Assembly (NCBI GenBank): GCA_015680685.1
Contig: MNCI01002155.1
Coordinates: 88,040-152,039 of the forward strand
Direction: 5' to 3'
Length of the DNA stretch: 64,000 nucleotides
Source: Gnetum montanum
Taxonomy: Eukaryota; Streptophyta; Gnetopsida; Gnetales; Gnetaceae
In this document: piece after piece, positions 1 through 11,080 of the stretch
Layout: the number at the start of each line of letters is the position of its first letter
How positions within the stretch are numbered: position 1 is the first letter of the stretch
Translations under genes and position numbers: made by a program
Notes under the pieces: model-generated
The model's database searches: none
The model's input: only the letters and a program-made list of their open reading frames with translations
Told to the model about the DNA's origin: nothing

Positions 1-3
1 TTA

Positions 4-486
4 ATGACTCGGCATATAACCAGTCCCTATTATGTGGAATTTCCAAATCTTCCACTCATTTTTTCATTCGTAGAGAGGGACATTGTGAGTACCCTCGGTC
101 CAATTATTTTCGATTATAGCATTGTGATAAATGGAACTCAAATTTGCTACTATTGTATCAAACTTGATATAGCTCTTAGGAAAACCTCATTAACCCTTGT
201 AGTCGGTGGAAAAATATTCACCCAAAAAATCAATTATTTTTATCTTCCAAACTTGTGTAACTATTGTCATCAAGCCAAGCATCATATCTTGGCATGTCCC
301 TTCTTAGCTAAGAAAAAACAACAATCCATTGCGTCTCAAAAAATCCAATCCCTAGACACACCATTAGAATCCCTTAGGTTTGAAACCTTTTTAAAAATAG
401 CTTCAAGTCTTCATCTTTGTTTGACCTCTCTAAGGTATAGGCACCATAGTTGGGTGTACACACCTCAACACATGTCATCCCCTTAA
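4..486 (+). pseudogene. LINE ORF1 C-terminal fragment with CCHC zinc knuckle
   Basis: An open stretch of 160 codons, probably the tail of LINE ORF1, the nucleic-acid-binding protein that coats the LINE RNA. Around residues 82-96 it has C-x2-C-x4-H-x4-C (CNYCHQAKHHILAC), a retroviral-type zinc knuckle. Upstream sequence with a VGGK-type stretch before the knuckle resembles the domain found N-terminal to the knuckle in plant LINE ORF1. The fragment is open from the window edge, so the ATG at position 4 need not be the true start. It is followed by the endonuclease region, as expected for a LINE. Confidence 0.7.
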
Positions 487-718
487 ATTCCTTCAAGGAC
501 TCCATCTTGGATGAGGAGTTTGTGATAGGTAATGAAAGGAAACGAGTCAAAGCTTCCTCCCTTAGAACTCCACCCTCCACTTCCTCTCCACTGAACACTT
601 CTGTGGCCCTTGTCACTATAAACAACTCCTTTGCCATTCTTTCATAAACAATGGAAGTTGATACTTCAACTTCTGAACCTTCTGTTGACCTCTTATTTGA
701 CATGTCCTTTACTTTCCC

Positions 719-1880
719 ATGAACCTCCTATCATGGAACATCTGAGACCTTACTAATAGGCTTTGATAGAAGCATGTAGGCAACTTTTTTTCCAATCTAA
801 ATATTACTTTAGATTTTGTTCTCCTTTAGGAAATTAAGATTTTAGCAAAGCATTTATCTCTTTCAACCCATTGGTTTCTCCCTCACTCCTCAATTCTTGC
901 TACATCCCATGTGAGTGGGAATGGGGGAGCTTTCATTATCTTCTTGACTTATTGAAAAGATAAAATTATTTAAAGTGGTTTTGATTCTAGCCATAGAGTT
1001 TCTTGGGCTACCTTCTCTTTCTCACATGGCCCTTTTGGTATCTGATCAATTTATGACCCTAATAATTCTACAGAATGTACTCTCCTATGATAGGAACTAG
1101 CTAATTCTCTTCCCTTAGTGCCTTGGATTTTTGGATGAGATTTAATGTGATAGAATTCCCTCAAGATAAGCTAGGGGGGGTTGTTTTTTCAACTACCAAA
1201 GTTTGAGTATCAGAGCTGGTCTACCTTTAAGAAAACGTTCTACCTCTCTAGTGGGGTGGATGCCTCTACTAGTAATTCCCTACATAGATTTACTTGGAGT
1301 AATCTCTGTATTGGGTAGGCTTCCATCTATAGTAGGTTAGATAGGTTCTATTTTTTCACCCTTTCTTTCTGGCAAGCCTTCTTCGCTACTATGGTTCATT
1401 AACATGCCACCTTATCAAACCATATTCCCATGTTTATATTTATCCAAATTCATGACTGCAACCATAGATATAAATTCCATTTTTTCTGGCTACATAACAA
1501 CTATTTCTCTTCCCCTTCCATCTGACTTCTTCTCTTTAACCTTTGGAATGCCAAACTTGCGCCCTTAGATCATGTGGGTTGGATTCAATGGTGACATTGC
1601 GCTTCTTGTAGAGTGTGGAACTTTTCTCATTCATACAGTAAGGTAGTGGTTGCTTAGGCCAAATAAGAGTACAAAAACATTCACCTTACTATTAAGCATC
1701 TAACTAACAGATTAGCCCAAGATCCTTTCCACACTCTTATTCATGAGGAGTTAGCTAGAGCTTGGTTAGCCTTCCAACAGTGGGAAGTGTACAAAGCATA
1801 AAGTGCCTTAACTAAAAGTAGACTCACTTGGTTAAATATTCAAGATGGACACTGTAAGGAATTTTTCAAGTATCTAAATA
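719..1880 (+). pseudogene. LINE ORF2 endonuclease domain, degenerate
   Basis: The ATG at 719 starts MNLLSWNI, the usual beginning of the L1-type endonuclease that nicks target DNA for target-primed reverse transcription. A TGA stop follows directly at 743, where the family normally has an arginine (CGA to TGA fits C-to-T decay). Short similar patches occur in the three frames up to about 1880 (for example near 890-950), but no frame stays open. The domain is clearly inactive. Position between ORF1 and RT supports the call; the patches beyond the start are weak evidence. Confidence 0.6.
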
Positions 1881-1882
1881 GT

Positions 1883-2900
1883 TTGTCTCCTTCACATTCT
1901 TTAGACAAAATCTCTAGTGATGACACCACCATCACTAACCACAACAACATCCTCTCATTTCTTAAGAACCATTATAAAGCCCTATTTGCAGATACCCCTA
2001 TGGACATCTCATCATTTGAGGCTACTACCCTTAATTATCTTAGCCTCATCAATTCTACTATGCTACAAAGTTTAGCCACCAATATCATGAAGGAGGAGCT
2101 TCAGGCAACTTGTTCCAAGTTGAGTCATGGGAGGGCTCCCAGTTATGATGGTTTCCTTATTGAAATTTTTAAAACTCATTGGGATCTGGTGGGAAATGAT
2201 CTTCTCTAGGTTATTAGAGAGGCTATCATTATTGGTTCCCTTAGGCCTAATCTAAATCAAGGGATTATTCATCTCCTTCCTAAGTTCATGGATCCTACCT
2301 GTATCTCTAATTGACATCCCATAACTCTTCTTAATGTGGTCTATAAAATTTGGGCCAAGTGCTTAGCCTTATGACTGAAAAAAATTCTTGGCCAAATTAT
2401 ATCTCCCTAGCAAATAGGATTTATTCTTAGTAGATATATTTTAAACAACATGATTATTGCATGGAAAGTTCTCAAGTGGGTAGAGGATGATGGTCAAGAT
2501 ATTCTCCTAATGAAGCTTGACTATGCCAAGGCCTATGACAACATAAAGTGGGAATTTATTCTACAAACCATGACAAAACTTGGTTTTGGCCCTAAGTTCC
2601 TACATATGGTGAAATGCTTATTCTCGGATGCTACTGCAAGAATAGCCACTACCTTCGGCATCACCTCTCCCTTTCCTATCCATAGGTCAGTGCGGCAAGG
2701 ATGTCCTCTTGTCCCTTATCTATTCATCATCATAGCTAACTTTCTTTGTCATCAGTTAAACTATGATATTCAAAATGAAGTTCTCACTAGGGTATGCCTC
2801 TCTTCACCTCAATAGTAGCTTCTTAACATGCATTTCATCAACAACTCCTTTTTTCTTGTTCAAAACACTACTTCTAATTTGCACCGGCTCTTATCCCAGG
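1883..2900 (+). pseudogene. LINE ORF2 reverse transcriptase, degenerate
   Basis: RT domain of the LINE. It is open at 1883-2209 and 2450-2815, with stops and small shifts between. Recognisable blocks in order are HLLPK (about 2270), PITLLNVVYKIWAK (about 2320), the catalytic-Asp block LDYAKAYD (about 2516) and RSVRQGCPL (about 2686). The second catalytic block, normally F/Y-A-D-D, reads FINN at about 2826-2837, so both aspartates are lost. With the stops this makes the enzyme inactive. The order and spacing of the blocks are those of plant L1-type ORF2. Confidence 0.88.
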
Positions 2901-3977
2901 TGAAGTAATATTCCTCTCTCAAGTTACACTATTAATTGGAACAAATATTATGTCTATAGATTTACCAATAACTACAGTCATGTGACCAACTATAATTGGA
3001 GGCTTCTCTAGGATCAAAACATCATCATTAAGATTCTAGGAATTCCCTTTTATTTTAGAGGTTCTACCTCTATTCTCTAGGAACATGTTATTTTTTGAAT
3101 TCAAAAGAGACTTGAAAAATGAAAGACTAAACCCCTCACTCTAGCTGGTAAGTACCTTGTATGTAAGTCTATGTGTGCATCTACCCATGTGTATTACTCT
3201 TCGTGTTGGGCCCCCTCCCAAGTTGCTTATCAGAATTTTGAATAATTATTTTGTGACTTCATGTGGTCCTCTAAAGATTCTTAGAAAGGCCTCCATTGTG
3301 TTGCCTGGAATATTGTTACTCTTCTTAAGAATAACGGCAACTTACATCTTTTGAACTCTTTCAAGCAGGGGATTACCTTAGTTGCTAAGTAGTTAGTCTA
3401 GCATCTACATGCCCTAGACATTATTGGGACTCTCCTCCAATTAAGGCTTCAACAAGCATTTCCCAAAAATAAGCCCTTCTAAAAAGGAATCCATTTCGTT
3501 AATTGGATCCTTTCCCCCTACACTATCATTATTCCCAGATTACATGTTTTCAAAAGCATTTGGAGGGCTTGGCAACTTCTACATTGTTATATAGATTAGA
3601 CTAATGTCAAGATCAACCCTACTCTTCTCTCCAAGTTGTGTCCCTAGTGGTTATCTTTGTTGCCCGCTTCCCTTGCCATTATAAATGCTAAGGTTGCTAC
3701 CTCTTGGTATCAAAATGGAGTTATTTCTTTGAGTTGTCTTTGACTTGCCGATCAATGAATTTCAAGGGCTAGGTTTAATAATTTCTATGGGGTGTCTAAA
3801 GTAATGCACCATTGCCTAGCTTAGGTTTATACCTTCATTCATTGCCATTTGTAGCTAGACGGTTTGGTGCAAAGCACTTTTCATGGCCTTCAATAGATTA
3901 ATGGATTGAAACTTCTACCTTACAGGCTGCATGTCCCCTTTTACCCATTGCATGACTCATCAAGTATCATTCAATGA
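2900..3977 (+). other. LINE ORF2 region between RT and 3' zinc-finger part
   Basis: Continuation of the LINE without a usable reading frame. Short coding-like patches fit the RT-thumb/connection part of ORF2, but I could not assign motifs with confidence. The small open frame at 3157-3354 is not a recognised protein. The stretch ends exactly where element A begins. Confidence 0.5.
3973..3977. repeat. Target site duplication AATGA, left copy of element A
   Basis: AATGA directly before the TGATGAATC start of A's 5' LTR. It matches AATGA at 14574-14578 directly after the 3' LTR. A 5-bp duplication is expected for Ty3/gypsy integration. Confidence 0.85.
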
Positions 3978-4833
3978 TGATGAATCATGTTTTGACTAGC
4001 TTCAATATTAGAGCCTTGACATTGGATACCCGATGTTAGAGCCTAGGACGTGATGTCAAATATCTGATATCACAGAGTATATGCTGGCCTATAAATATAG
4101 TGCTTGGGCTCACGATTTTTATATAGTTTTTGTCATAGCATAGTGAAGCTCTTGTAGTTTGTTTTCTCTAGAGTTAGAATATTTTCTAAGTGCCTATAGC
4201 AGGAGTCTGAGTGTGTACATATCTTTGTTCAAACATTGATGTTGAGCACATTAGTGTGATGGGAATAAAAATGACTCATTTTGATCATCTTGCAGCACTG
4301 AGAATAGATTAAATGTTTTCTTCATGCATTTAATAGTCATGCACTTTATTTCCATTTACTTCATTTCAATACACTTTAATTATGCAATTAATTTTTAATT
4401 GCTAATGAACACAAGCACAACCACCTTGAGCATATGTGTAGCACTTGGTAACCCAAAAATGCTTAACGTTTGGTAGCCTAGCAGCGTTATACGTGTTCAA
4501 GATGTGTCTGGAAAGTGGGAATGGGTACTTGTGTTAGGCTAGCTAGATAATAGATTAATTAAATATTAAATTCTTATACCTTTCGTTCTTTTCTTAGGCA
4601 ATTAAACTTTCAAAGCATAAAATAATAAAAGTCATGTGCCTCAATTACACTTAAACCATAGCCTTGAACTTCACAAGTGTAGTTGGGAAGACAATGAACA
4701 TTCTAAACATCCATTTCATTTCCTAGAGAATTAGTGCACTGACTAACTATAGGTCCACAGAATTTGACTGGATCATGTGTGAACACCTTAGTGATTCATA
4801 TGGTTGGATGTAGGGGTATCTCCCCATTCATCA
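3978..4833 (+). repeat. Element A 5' LTR
   Basis: 856 bp, from TGATGAATC to TTCATCA, so it has the usual TG...CA ends. A TATA box (TATAAATA) is at 4090-4097. Further in is the CTCTAGAGTTAGAA block shared with the other LTRs in the window. It aligns along its length with 13729-14573, with many transition differences, so the insertion is old. The PBS follows one base after its end. Confidence 0.92.
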
Positions 4834-4834
4834 T

Positions 4835-4853
4835 TGGTGCTATTGTCAGGGAC
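4835..4853 (+). other. Primer-binding site of element A (decayed)
   Basis: TGGTGCTATTGTCAGGGAC, one base after the 5' LTR. It differs by a few changes from the B copy TGGCGCCATTGCTGGGGAC at 29665, mostly C-to-T. The pattern is the tRNA-derived PBS common in Athila-type elements, probably tRNA-Asp; the tRNA identity is from memory of the family. Confidence 0.75.
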
Positions 4854-4886
4854 CTTTTGGTTGTTTCATGCAGTATCTAGGATTTA

Positions 4887-7480
4887 GTGAAAATTATTCA
4901 AATCATTGAAATGAACCTTAGAGTCACATCACATGTTAAGATTATTACAACAATTTTAAGAAGCACACTGTGTTTTTATTGTTCTAACATAAGATGTCTT
5001 ATTCTCACAGGAGTGATTCTCCATCCAAATCTAACGGAGTACATCTGCCAGTGCCTCAATAATATCAAGTGGTATATGCTCATCTTGATGAGTATGTATC
5101 AAATTTCATCTTCATCCTACACCAAGATGAACAGCTGTGGTGGCGTGACATGGAGGGCAACATTATGTTGCGTCCGATTGATCCATTCTTGCAATGATCC
5201 AACAAATGCTTATACAATGAAGTCTCCAAGGACTTCATGCTGAGTACATGATGTAAGATAGTGATGCTAGGGATTATCATCCCACTGAGGCATAATGTCT
5301 TAAGGCTTTCCAGTTAAAACAATGTTATGAATCTGCAAAGGGAAAAGGATTTAATGATTCCCCATTCCTACTATACCAAAAAGATGGTGGAGAGCCCTTC
5401 TCTGGGGATTTTCTATTTAGTAAAATTCCTCTTTGACTTTGGTGAAGGAGGTCAAAACTAGAACCTACAGTACATGATTCACAATCTTGGTTCTAGTAAG
5501 AATGGATCCAATGACAAAGAAAGATCCAAAGAGGCAAGTCAAGGCAGGAATGTGGACAAGAAACAAGATTGTAATCATGGTCGCGATCACCAAAGAGATG
5601 GTAGCAAGCACTGTGATGATGCTAGTCATTCTTCCTCTTTACCTTCAGCATCATCCTCTTCTTCTTCTAGCTTTGATTGCAACTATAGAGGGTGCAACCA
5701 TGATGGAGGTGACCGACGGGACTAAAATGATCGAAAGGATTATCGAGCAAGGTAAGACTAAGGGAATGAGCATTCAAGAAAGACACAACATCATGAACAA
5801 AGCGGTAGTAGAGGGCATCGAAGGCATGAAAATCAAGGCCTTGATGAGCCTTTGCTTGCTACCCAAAATATGCCAAACATTGCAAAGGTAGTACGAATCC
5901 CAACAAGGCATGTGAAGGATAGTTGGATTAAGAGGCTTGATATGAAAAATATCCCTAAGTTCGAAGGGGAATATAACTCAAATTCATAGAATCATTTTCA
6001 AGCTTTTTAAGATGCATGTGCTTTGTAGAACATAGAGAATGAATGGCAAAAACTTAAGTTGTTCCCATAAACACTCATTAAATAAGTAGAAAACTAGTGT
6101 CACTTCTTAGAACCACTTCTATGTGACGATGGAGTACAATGCTTGAATTGTTCAATGATAAATATCAAACATACTTTAGAGTGTCCAACTTGAGAAGGAA
6201 GATCTAAGGATGGAAACAAGAAACACATGAACCCTTGGATGCCACCATTAACTGATACTCTTCCTTAATGCATAGATGTCCTAGCCATGATTATTCTCAA
6301 CTGGATCAACTTTGCCACATTGTAGATAGGCTTCGATCTGAAATGAGAAGAACCCTTGGTGTCTATCTCTAAGGGCAATTGTTAGAATTAAGCATCCATC
6401 AGATCCAAATATTGATTGAGTAGGTAGCTAAAGAGGAAGATGAATTAAGAAAATGAGAAAGTGTAGAAAAGTATAATTGCGATCCTTCTATTCACAAGAG
6501 GGAAGTTTGATTTTGTGATAGTGAGAAAGAATCAACACTTGATGAGGTGAAAAATAAGAAAGCCTTGCTGCTTCAAAAATTTCAATATGAAATTACAATC
6601 AAAGTTGATTAGTTATGGGACTCCATGGATAACAGATTTCAAGTTGTCCTAAAAATTGCTGAAGAGTCCAAGGAACAAGGTAGTGATTGTGAGCATAGGA
6701 TATGCGAGGAAGTTGAACGTACCTATCAAAAAGGTAAGGGCACGATTGTTGTAATAAAAGAAGTTGTAATAGATGATGATGGTGGGTGTGATGTCTACCA
6801 GTGTGAATACCCTAAGGGATGTTGCCCCATAGTGTCACACTTACAGGAGTCTAGGGTGTTTGCTTTGAATCCATGACTAACACAAAGGCAAACATCCAGA
6901 AGATTACCTTATCCTCAAGGTAATTCTAAGCAGTTTCATTAACCATAATAGTATTATCCAAGTGGAACTCCATCGCAACCATATGAGAAATATCAATAGT
7001 GGTAGCAACCACAGTCATGGGTGTTGGCACCACTAAGGTAACAATACCCTTATCAACAACCTGATGCCTATGGGGACTATGTTCAGCAACCCTTATCTCC
7101 ATGTTACTCCTTCAGTCATGTTTCTACTTTCCAATCTCACTACCATCCTTCTTATTATTATTGAACTCCTTCTCCACATGCAAGAAGGGATACCACCTTT
7201 TACCCCTATCCTCCTCCTATTCTTGCACATCTTCCTTCTCCAGTTGCACAACTACTACCTGCTCCACCTATGCAAGGTGAACTCCTAGCTCAACTACTAC
7301 CACGCAACACTACCAAGGCCATTAATCTACAACCGGTTCATCAATCGAGTGGTTTAGATACTCAATCAAAGAAAATACCTTTCTTCTGATCACACAATTT
7401 TCCTAAGCCCTTAAATACACCTACAGTTGACAATCCTATTCCTCCATCTTCCTTTCTATCAAATTTCTTTGATTCCCCTT
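4887..7480 (+). pseudogene. Element A gag, degenerate
   Basis: Region for the capsid-type structural protein. A polar Ser/His/Arg/Asp-rich stretch (5474-5725, with a run of serines) precedes the gag core, whose start block KRLDMKNIPKFEGEY lies at about 5930-5970. The downstream part has a cysteine block CDVYQCEYPKGCCPIVSH near 6790-6840, then a Gln/Pro-rich tail. The same order is seen in B (29808-32280) and C (36235-37151 and 54828-55960). Stops and shifts interrupt all parts. No classical CCHC knuckle is visible in any of the three copies. Confidence 0.8.
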
Positions 7481-7499
7481 CAAAATAAACATCGCGCAA

Positions 7500-8259
7500 G
7501 ATCCACACTATGATGCTTACTCATGTTGTATCTAATTGGATCCATGTTGGAAATCTTCTCAAGAAGTTAGTAGATCCTAGGAGTCCTCTTATCTATTTGT
7601 AGATCACTAGGAATGACCCATGCAAAGCTCTTCTTTATTTCTGTTCTAGTGTCAACCTAATCTCTCATGAGATGTATACTACATGGAACCTACCTCCTTT
7701 AAAGAAGAGCAATATCATATTAGAATTAGTAAATTAGTCCATCACTGTTCCATTGGGATTAGTAGAAGACATCGTGACCATTTTCTATGGGTGGTTTTAT
7801 CCCACTAATTTCCTAATGATCGAAGTGGAGAACTACAAAGGGGACTTCCCAATCATCATGGGAAGGGCATGGCTAAGCACCATTGATGCAAGAATGGACA
7901 TTAGAAATCTTTCCCTAGAAATATCCAAAGAAAATGCATTCAGAAAGATTGAGAAGAAGTGAGTTCCATGCATCGTGTACAGCAATATAAGGTGCAATTA
8001 TGTGCAGAAACTCTAGGTAGTGAAACGAGAATCCATTTTTATATGCAAGCAGTGTGCACTAGAAGTAGAAATTCAAAGGTGTTTGTATGTAGTAGCCATA
8101 AAACAAGAGGGCACCCAGTGGCTAATCACTGATTTTGAGAGTAGCACACTTTGCATGGAAACAACTGAGAGCCTAACATGCACATATGTTGCAGGCATGG
8201 ATGAACTAGAGCAAGTTCATCACCAACTCTTTAATGATGCAAATGATGATACCTATTGA
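7500..8259 (+). pseudogene. Element A protease region and spacer
   Basis: Retropepsin-like aspartic protease remnant. The active-site block, DSGSGVNLIS in element B, reads FCSSVNLIS here (about 7640-7665), so the catalytic Asp is gone. The later block IIMGRAWLSTIDA (7753-7962) is well kept. It is followed by a linker (8020-8259) leading to the RT. The protease would cut the Gag-Pol polyprotein; this copy cannot. Confidence 0.78.
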
Positions 8260-8559
8260 AAAGAGTTGGAAATTCCTAAAAATTTCAAGCAAGAGTCCCT
8301 TGAGCTAAAACCTCTATAGGCCAACATGAAATATGTGTTCTTAAAAAATGGGAAGCCAGTAATAATCAATCCAAATCTTGCTCTAGAATAGAAAAAGATG
8401 TTGTTGAATGTGGTTGAAAAATGGTCAGCATTCTTTGCCTAGTCATATCATAAACTCTGGGATTGATCCTAGGATATGCCAACATCACATCTACACTGAT
8501 TTGATCATAATGTCAAAGAGGTAGCCACAGAGGTGATTGAACTCTAAACTAAAGTAGAT

Positions 8560-9240
8560 CATCAAAGAGGAAATTGAAATCCTCAATGTAGGGTTTATTT
8601 ATCCCATTGTAGATAGTAAGTGGGTTAGTTCACTTGTTATTGTGCCCAAGAAAGATGGTAAGTAGCAGGTCTGCATCAATTTTTAGCTACTAAATATGGC
8701 AGTATTCAAGGACCATTTTCCATTTCCATTTTTTGATTAGGTGTTAGATACAATATTTGGGCATTGCTACTATAGTTTTCTGGATGGTTATAGTGGCGAT
8801 AACCAAATCCAGATTGTGTTGGAGGACCAAGCCAAAACAACATTCACAAGTCCCTGGGGGACTTTTGCATATCGCAAGATGCCTTTTGGTTTGTGCAATG
8901 CCCCTACTAGTTTTCAACGCCTGGTTCTAAGCATTTTTCAACAGTGAATTGGTAGTGGTGTGAAAGTCTTCATGGATGACTTCTCCACCTATGGAGCTAC
9001 ATTTGAGTAGGCCTTGAACTACCTTAAGTAAGTATAGAAACGATGTGTTGAGTCAAACCTCAGGCTTAACTAGTAAAAGAGTCATCTAATGATCCAAGCA
9101 GGCATTGTATTAGGGCATAGAATATCACAAGTAGGAATTGAGGTTCACCCTAAAAAAATAAGGGTCATCTAAGGAATAACCCACCAACACTATCAACGAG
9201 GTTCAGTCATTCCTTGGACATACTAGCTACTACTGACAAT
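8560..9240 (+). pseudogene. Element A reverse transcriptase, degenerate
   Basis: Ty3/gypsy RT. The open stretch 8741-8947 contains FLDGYSG, FTSPWGTFAYRKMPFGLCNAP and FQR blocks. After a stop, the catalytic motif FMDD (VFMDDFSTYG, about 8970-9000) keeps both aspartates. Next come GIVLGH and GIEV-type blocks. FMDD rather than YADD, and its neighbours, point to the Athila branch. Several stops and a frameshift make it inactive. Confidence 0.88.
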
Positions 9241-9780
9241 TCATAGAGAATTTCTCTAAGATCACAAAACCATTGGTGGAGCTAACAAAGAAAGATGCTC
9301 CATTTTTCTGGACCATGGAATGTGAACAAGCATTCCAAAAACTAAAAGAGGAACTTGTAGAAACTCCAATCCTACAAGCACCCGACTGGTCCAAACTATT
9401 TCATGTTATGACAAATGCATCAAATTATGCCTTGGGAGCTGTGCTTATGCAGATGGATGACAAGAAACATCCATATTACATCCACTATGCTAGTCGAAGC
9501 ATTGTGGATGCATAACTAAACTACACCATAGAAAAAGAATTGATGGCAATGATATTTTCTCTAAAAAAGTTCAAGCATTATGTGCTTGGATACAAAGAAT
9601 TTGTGCATATAGACCACAATGGCACTTGCTTCCTGATGAACAAGCCAATGGTGAGCCCCCATGTCATACAATGGCTAGTGATCTTATAGGAATTTGATCT
9701 CATGATGGTAGATTGAAAGGGAACTGAGAATGTGGTCACTAACCACTTGTCTTGGTTATGATGGGACAACAAAGAGGAAG
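9241..9780 (+). pseudogene. Element A RNase H, degenerate
   Basis: Follows the RT. 9273-9515 encodes the connection and start of RNase H (FFWTMECEQAFQKLK, LGAVLMQ, HYASRS), and the same frame runs on after a stop with ELMAM, YVLGYKEFVHID and NVVTNHLS-type blocks. This enzyme removes the RNA strand during reverse transcription. One in-frame TAA lies directly after 9515. Confidence 0.82.
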
Positions 9781-9989
9781 AAAGTTCACTATCTGATATG
9801 TTTCCTGACAAAATCCTCTTTGCTAGGGCTATAATTGAACAATTGCCCAATGAGCCTAAATGGTATGATGGCATTCTCACCTATCTTTTCACCCAAGAGA
9901 TGCCACAAGGGTTGGACCACCAGAATAAATAGTAGTTTCTTCACTAGGTAAAATGCTTCATGGGGATCAATGGACATCTCTACAAGGTG

Positions 9990-11080
9990 TGCACCCATGT
10001 CTTGGTTCAATTGTGTGTTCCTGATGCTAATCAACTACGTATTCTCTAAGATGCTCATGAAGGTCCTTGCAAAGGCCACTATGTTGGGAGATGCATGGCC
10101 ATTAAGATTTTGATGGTAAGGTACTATTGGCAAACAATTTTTAGGGATGCTCATCAGTATGTTCACTCTTGTGAATGATGCCAACGAGATGGTGGAATGA
10201 TTGCTCGAATGGAGGAAGCTCAACAATGGATTCAACCACTGGAACCATCTGACATTTGGGGCATTTACTTCATGGATCCTATCATGCCCATGTTAAATGG
10301 AAAGGTGTACATCATAGTCATTGTTGACTATTGGACAAAATGGGTAGAAGCAGTAGCTGTCATCAACTATACATCTTCTACTGTTTCTCGATTTGTACAA
10401 CAAAATGTTGTAAACAAGTTTGATGTGCCACGTGCATTAATTTCTAATAATGGAACTCACTTTATAGGCACTACCTTTCGAAAGCTCATGCAACGCCTGG
10501 GCGTTGAACATAAACTCACAACATCCTACCATCCCCAAGCTAATGTCAAGCTGAGGTTACTAATAGGGAAATCACAATGATTCTAATAAGAACTATTAAC
10601 AAATATAGCAAAGACTAGAGAACAAAACTTAATAATGTCCTTTGGGCCTACCGCTCAACATGGAAACTTCCTATAGGCTACTCTCCCTATGAGCTTATGT
10701 TCAGAAAATTACCAACACTTTTTATTCAATCCGAGCTCCATACACTTTTAATAGCCTGTGACCTTGACCTTGAATTGAGTTTAGCACAAAAAAAAAGATT
10801 AATGAATGTTAACTTGCTATACGAATATCGATTGGTGGCCCTGTCATTTAACGAGTTGCACAAGGCCTACAACAAAAAGTGCCATGACCTTAAAATCAGA
10901 GACGTCAAACTTCAACTAGGAGATAAAGTTCTCTACTGGAACCCCACACATGTACCTCAACGAACTAAGTTCCAAACATTATGGAAAGGACCTTATATAA
11001 TTTATGAAACTTTTTCTTTAGGGGCCATGATGATCTACAAACTTGAAAGCCTAGATAAGAAATAGCTAGTCAACATACAA
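9990..11080 (+). pseudogene. Element A integrase, degenerate
   Basis: Zinc-binding HHCC part at about 10050-10190 (HEGPCKGHY ... HSCE-stop-CQRDG, a TGA between the two cysteines). The catalytic core at 10197-10580 has IVDYWTKWVEA and SNNGTHF, where the usual second Asp is Asn, then SYHPQAN. The C-terminal part at 10697-11065 has LQLGDKVLYW and WKGPYII, a GPY/F module. A frameshift near 10560 separates core and C-terminus. The enzyme would insert the DNA copy; a catalytic residue and the frame are lost. Confidence 0.85.

Larger units (their letters stand above)
1..3977 (+). mobile_element. LINE (L1-like), 5' and middle part, interrupted at 3977
   Basis: Non-LTR retrotransposon in sense orientation. 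In order it has a CCHC knuckle protein remnant, an apurinic-type endonuclease start, and a reverse transcriptase recognisable by LLPK, PITLLN, KAYD and RQGCPL blocks. The copy enters the window from the left, so its 5' end is not seen. It is cut at 3977 by LTR element A and resumes after A's target duplication at 14579. Many stops and frameshifts make it a dead copy. Order and motifs match plant L1-type LINEs; an exact family cannot be assigned by eye. Confidence 0.88.
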
